A DNA stretch of 64,000 nt from Agapanthus africanus. Lineage: Eukaryota; Streptophyta; Magnoliopsida; Asparagales; Amaryllidaceae. The position numbers and the translations under genes are program-made. Below, piece by piece: positions 10,405-22,763 of this stretch (the first letter of the stretch is position 1; each line of letters starts with the position of its first letter). The notes under the pieces were generated by a model. The model worked only from the letters and a program-made list of their open reading frames with translations. It searched no databases and was not told where the DNA came from. The stretch covers positions 27,048,079-27,112,078 of the forward strand of contig JASDDO010000026.1 in NCBI GenBank assembly GCA_030015575.1. Direction: 5' to 3'.

Positions 10405-12975
10405 TGTCACGCCCCGCTTCCCAGAGTGCGCAAGATTTGGGCACGTGACATAGCCAACCATGCTACCTGTGGGTAGGAAGTGTCCATCCACAGTCACATT
10501 ACGGTTGTAAAGATATCAAGAACAGTAAAAATAACTAAACTAATACATGTCCAAATCCATAATAACAAGAATCAATAAACATTAAATGTGGAAGCTAATG
10601 ATCCAATACAATGAATAAACAGTACGTCCCATAATGCGGGCTCACATCTGGAAATGAAATGAAATAATTAAACTAAATACTAAGGACTCACTGTTCAGCC
10701 TGCTGGCTGAAGTACTCCTGCTCGGTCGACGACAAGGGGACGGAATCTGGGCCATGCAAAACCCAGACGTCAGCGCGTCATGATATCAAGTATATAGCAT
10801 AAACATGATAATAAACAATGCAATCATGAACATGAATAAATCAGCAATAAGAAGTAATAAACAGGGTAATGTGCAGTAGTGACTAAACTGTTCTATCAGG
10901 TTTTCTACTCTATAGTCTTTGAAACCAATTGATGAATCGTCGATGTAACTCAATAGTATCCCGTGCGTGCCCGGGACCACGGTCATGATTCTCGGGGCTG
11001 AATCCGAGACGTGCCGCTAAGCAGTAAAAGGTAGTAGGATGGATGAGTGATGTCAGCATCAACACTCCGGAGCTGGCCAAGCCCGTAAGACTGATCAGAA
11101 CAATGTATCGAACTGTTGAGTTACAAGTCGGTTTCACCTTTGATTTCCCCATACCCCCAAACTAAGTATGTCAGTCAGGTATTCAGTAGTCAAGGACTAA
11201 TGCCAACACAAGTCAAGTAAAGGTAGGTCTGTCTGGATCGACAGCAGGAATGGTTAGGTTTGTCGGCATTAGGCATGAGATCAGGTGTATCAAGATCGGT
11301 CAACATGTAATGCAATCAGGTATATGATGATAACAGGTATAGTAACAAGTAATGAACAGTACCAGGAAACAGTAAATAGCAAATATTATTCTATGTGAAC
11401 ACAGTGATGTTTGTATTTTCATATTAATCCGGTTCACGCACCTTTGAGGTGCAAAAGCCACAAGACGAACAATATCGATAATATACGTAGTGGAGTTACA
11501 TGAATCTGAACTAAGCACAATAATTGTCTCAGGAGTGATTTTAACCAATGAAGTGGGGATGATCTACTTGGTTTGAATAGTTAAGTATGAATTAATAGCA
11601 GACCAGTTAATACAAGCAATGATTTCATTGATTTAAAGTTACGGATGATCGTGACTAGCAATTCTAAGTTATAAAAGGTATCGATGTTATACTAGTTGTG
11701 TGGTTATAATATGATGATTAAGTTGTACCATATTAAGCAAGTATTCGGATACTTGCCTCGGCGGTTCCGCAAACCGAAACACGGATGCGATGTCGGCAGA
11801 AACTGCGATATGGAAGCACGGGCCACGGATCGAGTCCCAACAGAAATCAACGGGATCACACGGACCAGGGGACTTCGCTGGAGCGTCGGGTTCGTCAGAC
11901 GGCGCGGTCGGATTCCGGCAAAATGTCAAAAGTAACGGAGTTAGCGACAAAACTACGCATTCACGATACGGACCAGCGGGGGGGGGGGGGTGTTGTACCA
12001 AAAGGAAGGAGAAGGAAACACTTACAGGGAGATGTACCAGGTGACCCCGGCGAGCTCGACGGCGCTGGAACGCCGGCGAAGCGACGGCAGCGGCTGCAGC
12101 GATGGTTGAAAGCTTCGGGGTGCGCGGAAAAGTGTGCTGCAGCGAGCTGGAGGAGAGGGGTCGGCTCTGGTGGTCGTGGGAGAGAGGGAGGTGGTGTCGA
12201 CGGGGTCGCCGGCACGTTTTTCCGGCGAACAGCGGGGGTAGGCGAAGGATGAAGGCTAGGGTTCACTGTTCCGGCGAGGGGAGGAGGCGGCTGATGCATG
12301 AGAATATATATAGAGGAAGAGAGAGAGAGTTGTTGATAGAGAGAGAGAGAGAGATTTGAGGGAAGAGAGAGATTTGAGAGAAGAGAGAGAGAGAGATGAG
12401 GAAGCAGGAGCGGGGCCCACGAGCTCAAATAAGAGCTCGTGATTGGCTGATCACGAATTTAAAAGGGATTTGAGAATGAATTGCGTAGGATCTGTGAGGG
12501 TCATTAGTTAAGGAAATTAGATTAGAATAAAAATATATATTTAGATATTAAAATGAAATGGGCCCTTTTTGGCGCGAAATGAAACATTTCCAAATCGCGT
12601 CCGGGTTGCGCCCAAATGCTCCAAATTCAAATTATAGGATTTTAAGCGGGTTCCAAATTTTGAAAAGAGGTGTTTAATGGTTAAAATGCATGCCCCCAAG
12701 TCGGACACTTGCACGCGCGCGTAGTCGCCCAATCTTGCCCGTTTAGCCAAACGGAACGGAATCTCGATACGCGGACGCTACCACGCGACTAGTGGCGACG
12801 AGTAGGCCAATATGGACATCTTAAATTTCATTTTAGGAGATAAAATTTGTTATGTGCCAAAATGACTTAACCGGTAAAATTTAGCAATAAACACCAGAAA
12901 ATCAGGAAAATTGGAATGAGCAATAAATAACCCTCACTAGTAATATACATAGCATTATTGGGCTCGGGTGTTACA
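10405..12975 (-). mobile_element. A LTR2 (shared middle LTR)
   Basis: 2571 bp, with intact ends TGTCACGCCC and GTGTTACA (plus strand). It serves as 5' LTR for A1 and 3' LTR for A2. It differs from LTR1 at about 12 positions by eye, including the G run (13 against 10). No gene is present. Confidence 0.92.
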
Positions 12976-13033
12976 TCATACCCAACTACAAAAGAGTTTC
13001 ATCCTCGAAATTCCAAGAATACAAGATAACTAA

Positions 13034-16000
13034 CTACTGGAAAAGATGAGGGAATTTCTGCCGGATCTCGTCTTCTCGCTCCCAAGTAGATTCTCCATGC
13101 GATCGGTTACCCCAAGAAACTAGCACAAGAGGGATAATCTTGTTCTTAAGAACCTTTTCTCTTCGATCCTTGATCTCGACTGGTCGCTCCTCAAAAGTCA
13201 GGTCCTCCCGAACGGTCAACTCCGAATGATCCAAGACATGAGTCTCATCACGAACATACCTCCGTAGTTGAGACACATGAAACACATCGTGAACTCCTGC
13301 TAATGATGGTGGTAATGCCAACCGGTACGATACCTCTCCGACACGCTCCAATATCTCGAAGGGTCCAAGGAATCGGGGACTAAGCTTTCCCCGACTTCCA
13401 AAGCGAATCACCCCTCTAGTCGGTGATATCTTCAGGAATACCAAATCGCCCACGGCGAACTCTAGAGGTCTTCTTGACGTGTCAGCCCAACTCTTCTGTC
13501 TGTCTTGAGCTGCCTTCATATGCTTTCTGATTGTATTCACCTTCTCAACTGTCTGTACCACCAAATCTGGCCCTAGCAACCTTCGTTCACCCACATCATC
13601 TCAACATACAGGTGAACGGCACTTACGACCATACAATGCTTCTAACGGGGCCATCTGAATTGTCGCTTGGAAGCTATTGTTGTACGAAAACTCCACCAGG
13701 TGTAGATGATCCTCCCAAGAACCTTTGAAGTCTAACATGCAAGCCCTCAACATATCTTCAAGGGTCTGGATCGTTCTCTCTGATTGTCCATCAGTCTGGG
13801 GATGATAAGCTGTGCTGAACTTCAATCGAGTCCCCAAACTTTCTTGTAAACTCCTCCAAAAGTGTGACAAGAACCGAGTGTCCCGATCGGACACGATGCT
13901 TACCGGTACTCCATGCAATCTGACAATCTCCTGCATGTACCGCTCTGCCAAAGTCTCCGTCGATTGACCAACCCGAAAAGGAATAAAGTGAGCCGCCTTG
14001 GTCAACCGATCGACAATCACCCATACAGCATTGTTGCCCTTTGGACTCCGCGGTAAAGCCGTCACGAAATCCATGGTTATATGTTCCCACTTCCATTGAG
14101 GAATCGGAAGTGGTTCCAACAAACCAGCAACCCTTTGGTGTTCAGCCTTGACTTGCTGACATACCAAGCATTTAGCCACGAAGCGAGCAATTTCCCGTTT
14201 CATACCTTCCCACCAGAAATGCTGTCGAATATCTCGGTACATCTTTGTCCCTCCTGGATGTACAGAGTAAGCTGAACTGTGTGCCTCCTTCATAAGCTCT
14301 TCATGCACATCTCCTTTTGGCACACACACACGGCTACCATATCTCAACGAACCATCTTCATGGATCAGTAGATCGGTTCGTAGTCCGGCTCCAACCTGCT
14401 CTCGAAACTTTTGCAGTCTAGGATCCTGCGATTGCGCCGCTTTAATCTTCTCAACTAAGGACGATTGTACTTGCAACTGCATCAACTGTCCTGTAGCACG
14501 GGGTAGCACAACCTCCAAGTCAAATCTCCGAAACTCCTCAATGATCTCTCTCTGTGCCGTCAATAACTGAATTGCTGGTAACCGACTTAGCGCATCTGGC
14601 ACGACGTTAACTTTTCCCGGGTGGTACTTAAGATCAAGGTCGTAGTCGGCCATCAGTTCCAACCATCTGCGTTGCCTCATGTTCAACTCCTTCTGAGTGA
14701 ACACATATTTCAAACTCTTGTGATCCGTAAAGACTTCAACTCTCTCGCCCAGAAGGTAGTGTTTCCAAATCTTCAGGGCGAAGATCACGGCTGCAAGCTC
14801 CAAGTCGTGAGTCGGATAGTTCTGCTCATGAGTCTTCAGCTGTCTCGATGCGTAAGCGACGACTTTCCCGTTCTGCATCAAAACACATCCCAATCCCTTT
14901 CCAGATGCGTCGCTGTGAATCACCAGTCCTCCTGAATCATCCGGTACGGTTAGGATAGGGGCGGTTATCAGCTTCTGCTTCAACGTCTCGAAGGCCAATG
15001 CACATCCATCTGTCCAAACAAACGGTACCTCCTTACGCGTAAGCTTGGTTAACGGCTCAGCTAAACGAGCGAAGTTCTCCACAAATCTTCTGTAGTAACC
15101 GGCGAGTCCAAGAAAACTTCTTATTTCTGCAACATTCTTTGGAACAGGCCAATCTCGAACTGCAGCAATCTTCTCGGGATCAACGGCGATTCCATCGCCC
15201 GACACGACATGCCCCAGAAACTTCACTTCTTCCAACCAGAATTCGCACTTACTCATCTTCGCGAATAATTTCTCCTGTCTCAGCGTTTGCAGTGCGATCC
15301 TTAAGTGCTCAGCATGCTCCTCCGGACTCTTCGAATATACCAGAATGTCGTCAATGAATACCACAATAAACTGGTCCAAGAACGGTGAAAAGATCCTGTT
15401 CATCAAGTCCATAAATATTGCCGGCGCATTAGTCACTCCGAAGGGCATCACTAAATACTCGAAATGCCCATACCGAGTCCGAAACGCCGTCTTGCAAATG
15501 TCTTCTGCCTTCACTCTGACCTGATGATATCCTGATCGTAAGTCCAGTTTCGAGAATACCCTCGCGCCACTAAGCTGCTCAAAAAGTTCTCCAATGCGAG
15601 GGATCGGGTACTTGTTCTTAATAGTCACCCGGTTTAATTCTCGGTAATCGATGCACATTCTTCTCGTGCCATCCTTCTTCTTTACTAAAAGAACTGGAGC
15701 TCCCCAAGGTGAGTTGCTGCTTCGAATCCATCCCTTCTCGAGTAATTCACCCACTTGTTTCTTAACTTCTTCCAATTCTACCGGTGCCATCGGATAATAA
15801 GATTTTGATACTGGCGCTGCACCAGGAATGAGGTCAATCGCAAACTCCACATCACGCTTCGGCGGCAAGCCCGAAATATCTTCAAATACATCCATAAAGT
15901 CGCGGACAACTGCCGGCACTTCATTACTATCCGCAACCATAGCCGCAAGAACATTGTTCGTCGGCCTAGCCCTAAACTCGACTGGCCCGACAGAACTGCT

Positions 16001-17464
16001 TCCTCCGATGAAAGTAAACTCAGGGTGTCCGGGAATCTGGAAAATTACTTTCCTTGCCCTACAATCAATGTGTGCGTGGAAACTGCCAAGAAAATCCATT
16101 CCCAAGACTACATCATAACTGCCCGTATCAATCACCAAGAAATCCGCAAAAAGCTCCCGTCCACAAACAACAACAGCACAATCTCTACACTCCTTACTAG
16201 CTATGATTTTCCCATTCCCAGTGTGTATGTCCCAAAAACTAGACAGGGTCGTGCAGGTGATCGAGTGTGTAGTTATAAACTTTGATGACATAAAACAGTG
16301 GGATGCTCCGGAATCAAATAATGCCAAAGCAGAAAAACCACGAACGAGTACAGTACCTGAAACCACTTCTCCTGATGCCTTGGCTTCGTCAGCTGTCAAA
16401 GTGAAAGCTCGGCCCTGGTTCGGTCCTTGTGTCAGCTGCTTCTGCCCTTGGAATGGTCTCTGCGGAGGCTTCCGTATATCATCTCTCGTGCGAAGCTTCG
16501 ACGGACAAGTACCAACTGCGTGATCGGCTGCCCCACAAACCAGACAAAGTCCCAGTCTCCTTCGACAATCCTTCTGCACGTGCCCAGGTAATCGGCAGTA
16601 ATCACAAATCACGCTCTTCCTTCGATCAACGATCACAGGCTTCTTCATTGGCGCTACACCTCGACGGTCCACTGGAATACCTCTGCGCCCATGATCTCGG
16701 TTAGGTACAAATGCAGGCTTCCTGGCCGCAACTGCTGTCTGGTGAAGGTTCCCTTTCGATCCTGATAAACTCTGTTGCTCTCTGGCTGCCGTAAGAACCT
16801 GCGAGAAAGTGGTCAAACCCAGGGAGACAATCTGCCTCTGGATGTCCACATCCAAACTGCGCAAGAACCTTCGCGCCCTGTCTGCCTCCTTGGCGACTAA
16901 GGGTCCAGCGAAACGGCTAAGTCTCGTCCACTCCGCTGCATGCACATCCACAGCTGCTCCATTTTGTTTCAGTCCAATAAATCTCTCCTCCATTTCCTCC
17001 CGTGCAGTCCGCGGGAAGAACTTTTCCAAGAAACTTTTGGAGAAATCCGCCCAACTGATTGGCTTAGACAGGCGGGTCTCCTCCACAAGCCACCACTCTC
17101 GGGCGTAATCCACCAACTGAATGCGCACCACATCAACTCTCTTGTCTTCTGGAATCTGCGCCGCAATCAATAAATTCTCTGTGTCCACAAGCCACTGCTC
17201 GGCTGGCAACGGCTCCTCCAAGCCAGTGAAAGTAGTAGGACCCAACCGTCTGAAATCTGCCACGGTCCCTACTCGGTCGACTGGCTTCGCTACAGCGGTG
17301 TTTACAGACTGCTGCATAGCCTGCAAACCCTCCTGAAATGAATCGGCTTGCTGCTGGATCAGTTCAGTTTGCCTCTTCTGATTTTCCAACATCCCTCGTA
17401 TCACTCCTAACATGGCGGCTTCATCCACACGCCTCTGATACGTCTTGAAATTCTTATCTGCCAT
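13034..17464 (-). pseudogene. A2: gag-pol with a single premature stop
   Basis: It has the same length and frame as A1. The reading frame is open from the ATG at 17464 to codon 1287, then TGG (Trp1288) has become TGA through a C-to-T change at plus 13601. The frame stays open afterwards for 186 codons to the normal end. The stop falls after the integrase catalytic core, so Gag, protease, RT, RNase H and the integrase core remain intact and only the integrase C-terminal part and chromodomain are lost. Other differences from A1 are single substitutions (for example codons 206, 982, 1091, 1117, 1133, 1274 and 1443). The change type fits cytosine deamination in a methylated repeat. Confidence 0.93.
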
Positions 17465-17833
17465 GGTCCTGAAATCAAAACAAACAACATTAGCATGATG
17501 ATAGATTCAATATATGTAAATCAAGGCTAGAACTCCAAGATACTTAAATAGAGTGCTGCATTGTAGCAATGCCGCGGTATCATAGCCGCAATTACTTAAC
17601 TCCACCCAAGTCGCCTAAGTCCTAGAGATAACAAGAAGTTAGGTTTTCAAGTTTGACAATGCAAAGTAAGTTTGCATGTCGACATGATCCGGAAGAATGA
17701 TTCAAGGACGGTAAAACGGTCAAGGTGGCAGGACATGTTTCCTAATCACGGGTATTCTGATTCGTGTATCGGATGCAATACCCAACTACAAGAATCAACC
17801 CAATTAACCTATGGCTCTGATACCACAAAACCA
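17465..17833 (-). other. A2: leader with iMet primer-binding site
   Basis: Near-identical to the A1 leader. The primer site is at plus 17813-17825, 8 bp from LTR3. No gene is present. Confidence 0.85.
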
Positions 17834-20391
17834 TGTCACGCCCCGCTTCCCAGAGTGCGCAAGATTTGGGCACGTGACATAGCCAACCATGCTACCTGTG
17901 GGTAGGAAGTGTCCATCCACAGTCACATTACGGTTGTAAAGATATCAAGAACAGTAAAAATAACTAAACTAATACATGTCCAAATCCATAATAACAAGAA
18001 TCAATAAACATTAAATGCGGAAGCTAATGATCCAATACAATGAATAAACAGTACGTCCCATAATGCGGGCTCACATCTGGAAATGAAATGAAATAATTAA
18101 ACTAAATACTAAGGACTCACTGTTCAGCCTGCTGGCTGAAGTACTCCTGCTCGGTCGACGACAAGGGGACGGAATCTGGGCCATGCAAAACCCAGACGTC
18201 AGCGCGTCATGATATCAAGTATATAGCATAAACATGATAATAAACAATGCAATCATGAACATGAATAAAGCAGCAATAAGAAGTAATAAACAGGGTAATG
18301 TGCAGTAGTGACTAAACTGTTCTATCAGGTTTTCTACTCTATAGTCTTTGAAACCAATTGATGAATCGTCGATGTAACTCAATAGTATCCCGTGCGTGCC
18401 CGGGACCACGGTCATGATTCTCGGGGCTGAATCCGAGACGTGCCGCTAAGCAGTAAAAGGTAGTAGGATGGATGAGTGATGTCAGCATCAACACTCCGGA
18501 GCTGGCCAAGCCCGTAAGACTGATCAGAACAATGTATCGAACTGTTGAGTTACAAGTCGGTTTCACCTTTGATTTCCCCATACCCCCAAACTAAGTATGT
18601 CAGTCAGGTATTCAGTAGTCAAGGACTAATGCCAACACAAGTCAAGTAAAGGTAGGTCTGTCTGGATCGACAGCAGGAATGGTTAGGTTTGTCGGCATTA
18701 GGCATGAGATCAGGTGTATCAAGATCGGTCAACATGTAATGCAATCAGGTATATGATGATAACAGGTATAGTAACAAGTAATGAACAGTACCAGGAAACA
18801 GTAAATAGCAAATATTATTTTATGTGAACACAGTGATGTTTGTATTTTCATATTAATCCGGTTCACGCACCTTTGAGGTGCAAAAGCCACAAGACGAACA
18901 ATATCGATAATATACGTAGTGGAGTTACATGAATCTGAACTAAGCACAATAATTGTCTCAGGAGTGATTTTAACCAATGAAGTAGGGATGATCTACTTGG
19001 TTTGAATAGTTAAGTATGAATTAATAGCAGACCAGTTAATACAAGCAATGATTTCATTGATTTAAAGTTACGGATGATCGTGACCAGCAATTCTAAGTTA
19101 TAAAAGGTATCGATGTTATACTAGTTGTGTGGTTATAATATGATGATTAAGTTGTAGCATGTTAAGCAAGTATTCGGATACTTGCCTCGGCGGTTCCGCA
19201 AACCGAAACACGGATGCGATGTCGGCAGAAACTGCGATATGGAAGCACGGGCCACGGATCGAGTCCCAACAGAAATCAACGGGATCACACGGACCAGGGG
19301 ACTTCGCTGGAGCGTCGGGTTCGTCAGACGGCGCGGTCGGATTCCGGCAAAATGTCAAAAGTAACGGAGTTAGCGACAAAACTACGCATTCACGATACGG
19401 ACCAGCGGGGGGGGTGTTGTACCAAAAGGAAGGAGAAGGAAACACTTACAGGGAGATGTACCAGGTGACCCCGGCGAGCTCGACGGCGCTGGAACGCCGG
19501 CGAAGCGACGGCAGCGGCTGCAGCGAGGGTTGAAAGCTTCGGGGTGCGCGGAAAAGTGTGCTGCAGCGAGCTGGAGGAGAGGGGTCGGCTCTGGTGGTCG
19601 TGGGAGAGAGGGAGGTGGTGTCGACGGGGTCGCCGGCACGTTTTTCCGGCGAACAGCGGGGGTAGGCGAAGGATGAAGGCTAGGGTTCACTGTTCCGGCG
19701 AGGGGAGGAGGCGGCTGATGCATGAGAATATATATAGAGGAAGAGAGAGAGAGTTGTTGATAGAGAGAGAGAGAGAGAGAGATTTGAGGGAAGAGAGAGA
19801 TTTGAGAGAAGAGAGAAAGAGAGATGAGGAAGCAGGAGCGGGGCCCACGAGCTCAAATAAGAGCTCGTGATTGGCTGATCACGAATTTAAAAGGGATTTG
19901 AGAATGAATTGCGTAGGATCTGTGAGGGTCATTAGTTAAGGAAATTAGATTCGAATAAAAATATATATTTAGATATTAAAATGAAATGGGCCCTTTTTGG
20001 CGCGAAATGAAACATTTCTAAATCGCGTCCGGGTTGCGCCCAAATGCTCCAAATTCAAATTATAAGATTTTAAGCGGGTTCCAAATTTTGAAAAGAGGCG
20101 TTTAATGGTTAAAATGCATGCCCCCAAGTCGGACACTTGCACGCGCGCGTAGTCGCCCAATCTTGCCCGTTTAGCCAAACGGAACGGAATCTCGACACGC
20201 GGACGCTACCACGCGACTAGTGGCGACGAGTAGGCCAACATGGACATCTTAAATTTCATTTTAGGAGATAAAATTTGTTATGTGCCAAAATGACTTAACC
20301 GGTAAAATTTAGCAATAAACACCAGAAAATCAGGAAAATTGGAATGAGCAATAAATAACCCTCACTAGTAATATACATAGCATTATTGGGC
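17834..20391 (-). mobile_element. A LTR3 (5' LTR of A2), outer end truncated
   Basis: It matches LTR1 and LTR2 up to 'cattattgggc' and then breaks off about 14 bp before the expected GTGTTACA end. The flank that follows, starting 'ccgataatcc', belongs to the B LTR. Without this terminus the array cannot have been left by simple integration alone. The G run is 8. Confidence 0.88.
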
Positions 20392-22014
20392 CCGATAATC
20401 CACACCATCCATTAGCGGGTCCTCTAAAAAGGTCTGTAGATACATAATTGCAAAGGAAGGGGATAGTAGAATGAGATTCATCACTTCTAACGAAGTATTC
20501 GATCTCGAAAGGATATAAATACGGTTTTTATGAAAAACGAATATTCTATATAAAACTAATTTTTCTATAAAAAAAAATTAAAAATTATATAAAATTATAA
20601 ATACATATTTTCATTATATTATGAAACTATAATTTTTTAAATGAAAGATTAAAAAATGTCAATAAAATACCATCAAGTTACTAGAAAGACTATTTTTTCA
20701 CTAAAATGCCACAAACTTTTGAAAGCTAAGTATTTATCATGAAAATACCGCAATACTTAAAACACATGCTCATGAAAACCCTAAGTAATATAAATCACCC
20801 TCGAGATTTTACTTTTAATTATATTAAAATATTTTTCATAAAACCCTTTCGAGATATATAAAACACTATTTTAAGGACTTTAGTAAATATAGGTTTAAGC
20901 GGAATCAATTCTCTTGAGCTTCAGGGAACCGGAGAAAGTGAGTGCTTGCCTATTCAGGTTAGAAAACTTAACAGGAGTTATCAATGGAAATTGTCTTGGA
21001 AAAAGACACAAATCCTGCCGTCCATATACAGCAGTTGCCGATGACTCCTGAACCTAAGAATTCAAGAGTTAAATCAGTTTAAAAGTGTCTGACTCGGTCT
21101 GAGTCCAACCTAAAACATGAATCCAAAATCAAACACGAATACTTGATCATGAACATGAATACTCAAATTCAAACATCAATATCAAACATGTATACTTGAC
21201 TTGATTTGACCGAACCATGGTTATAACTTGACTTGAACTTGACATGCCTACTTGAATACATGATTACATCCTGAACATGAATACTTGAACATTTTGTATC
21301 CATGGTTTCGGTCAAGACTTGTAAACATAATCTATACAATATATTACGTGGGGATAAAGGGGTAGATTGGTACGGAACGTATATCATAGCACGAGAGGTC
21401 ATTTAAAGACACCTATATGAATTCTCGTGTCATTGTCTCGTGGGTCATTACGGGGCCTTGTACTACATATTACCATAGTCCATGGGGTAAGATGGACTCC
21501 TCTCGTATACATGAATACCTTCATTACCAAACTACAAACAACCACGTTATAATAATTATCATATACCGGTAATCAGTCATATACAATTTTACCTGTTCAT
21601 CACACTTTATATGCTATCTTCTTTTTTTTGGACTTATCGAGCGCTAGTTCACCGATGACATTCCTTTCTGTTTCTTTCTTTGGAATGTTCGTCAGGAGGA
21701 CCGGAGTCTGAGGAGATAGAGCCGAGCAAGGAGGAATTGGACCAGATTACAGTGCAGCCTGGTTACTAGCTCTTTCCAGCCTGTACTTACTTTCTATATG
21801 CCATTGTTTAGGTATTGCTTTATATCATTGTATCTTTTTATTTTAACAGTTGTATGTAAAGTTGAATGTAAATAAAGTTACTGTTCATTTTATTACTCTT
21901 GTCATTCTTGTTCATTTATATATTGCTTAATTACGATTAACGTATTTATTTCATAGTAAATATGTTGCGGCCTGCCACGTCGCCTTTTCCATCTACTGGG
22001 AAGCAGGGCGTGAC
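20392..22014 (+). mobile_element. B: 5' LTR, right part
   Basis: From about 20615 to 22014 it aligns in sense orientation with the reverse complements of the two minus-strand B LTRs (for example 'atataggtttaagcgg' near 20890), ending GGGCGTGACA. The first ~75-150 bp are in the opposite sense: 'gataatccacaccatcc' at 20394 matches the plus strand of the minus-oriented LTR at 54350. A short segment therefore appears inverted right at the array edge. No gene is present. Confidence 0.75.
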
Positions 22015-22158
22015 AGATTTTGTTGGTGGCCCATGCAGGTCCGTTCTGCATGAAGTCTTAAGTAATATATCATAAGAATTATAAGAATCAGCAACAATAC
22101 ATTCCTTACATTTCTAATTTCTTGAATCTATCCTAACCATTCCTTTTCTATAAAGATA
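22015..22158 (+). other. B: leader with decayed primer-binding site
   Basis: After the LTR end comes GATTTTGT and then TGGTGGCCCATGCAGG (22024-22039). This looks like the iMet-type site TGGTATCAGAGCC after loss of an internal stretch. The spacing from the LTR (about 9 bp) fits the A family (8 bp). Confidence 0.5.
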
Positions 22159-22763
22159 ATGGATTCTCCAAACAACACCAGCACGTACGTCAACGGTAAT
22201 ACCCCCACCGCCTACTCTACCACCACTACCTACCATTGCAGCGCCTATCAATGAGCAAACGGTACTGCTTGAGGCTATCAAGAGCCTATTGGAAGGTCAG
22301 AAGCAGCAGACTGCTATCCTCGTGCACCGCCCCAAAGCTGAGGCGCCCGGAGTCAAGCAATTCCGGGCACTGCACACAAAACAATTCTCGGGAAAAGAGA
22401 GCCCACTTGAGACAGAAGAATGAGCTCATGCGATCGAAGATGATCTGGCAGCAGCTCAAGTTCCAGACAATTCCTGGGTGAGAGTTGCTAAGCTGCAACT
22501 GACAGACAATGCTAGAATCTGGTGGAAGGCTAAGGAAAACCATTTCATACAGCCAATAGAATGGAAGAAGTTTTGCTATCTGTTCGATGCGAAGTTCTTC
22601 CCTGAGACTGCCCGGTTCGAGATGGAAAAATAGTTCATCCACCTACAATAAGGTTCTATGTAGGTAAAATCGGTGGATGGATATGATGTCGAATTCATCA
22701 TGCTCAGCAGGTAAAGAATTCGTATCAAATACTGTTCTGTTAAAACACATCACTATCCTGAGG
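22159..22763 (+). pseudogene. B: gag remnant (Tekay-type)
   Basis: An ATG at 22159 opens a gag-like frame (MDSPNN...) that is broken by several frameshifts and stops. Read across frames, chromovirus Gag words appear in order: GKESPLE, AAQVPDN, KLQLTDNARIWWKAKE, FDAKFFPETARFEMEK, then a stop and a second Gag block. At about 22764 the sequence changes to the gag of family C, so the rest of B gag and the protease are lost here. A B-like RT fragment appears at 43974, on the far side of the C1 element. Confidence 0.75.

Larger units (their letters stand above)
2979..20391 (-). mobile_element. A: tandem Tekay-type array, LTR-internal-LTR-internal-LTR
   Basis: Three near-identical ~2.57-kb LTRs (2979-5546, 10405-12975, 17834-20391) flank two internal regions of identical length (4858 bp each: 5547-10404 and 12976-17833). 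The middle LTR is shared. In sense orientation (minus strand) LTRs start TGTAACACCC and end GGGCGTGACA. Differences between copies are few by eye: about a dozen substitutions per LTR pair and a similar number between internals. The outer right LTR lacks its last ~14 bp and no target-site duplication is visible. This arrangement is expected from LTR-LTR unequal recombination rather than from two independent insertions. Confidence 0.92.
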
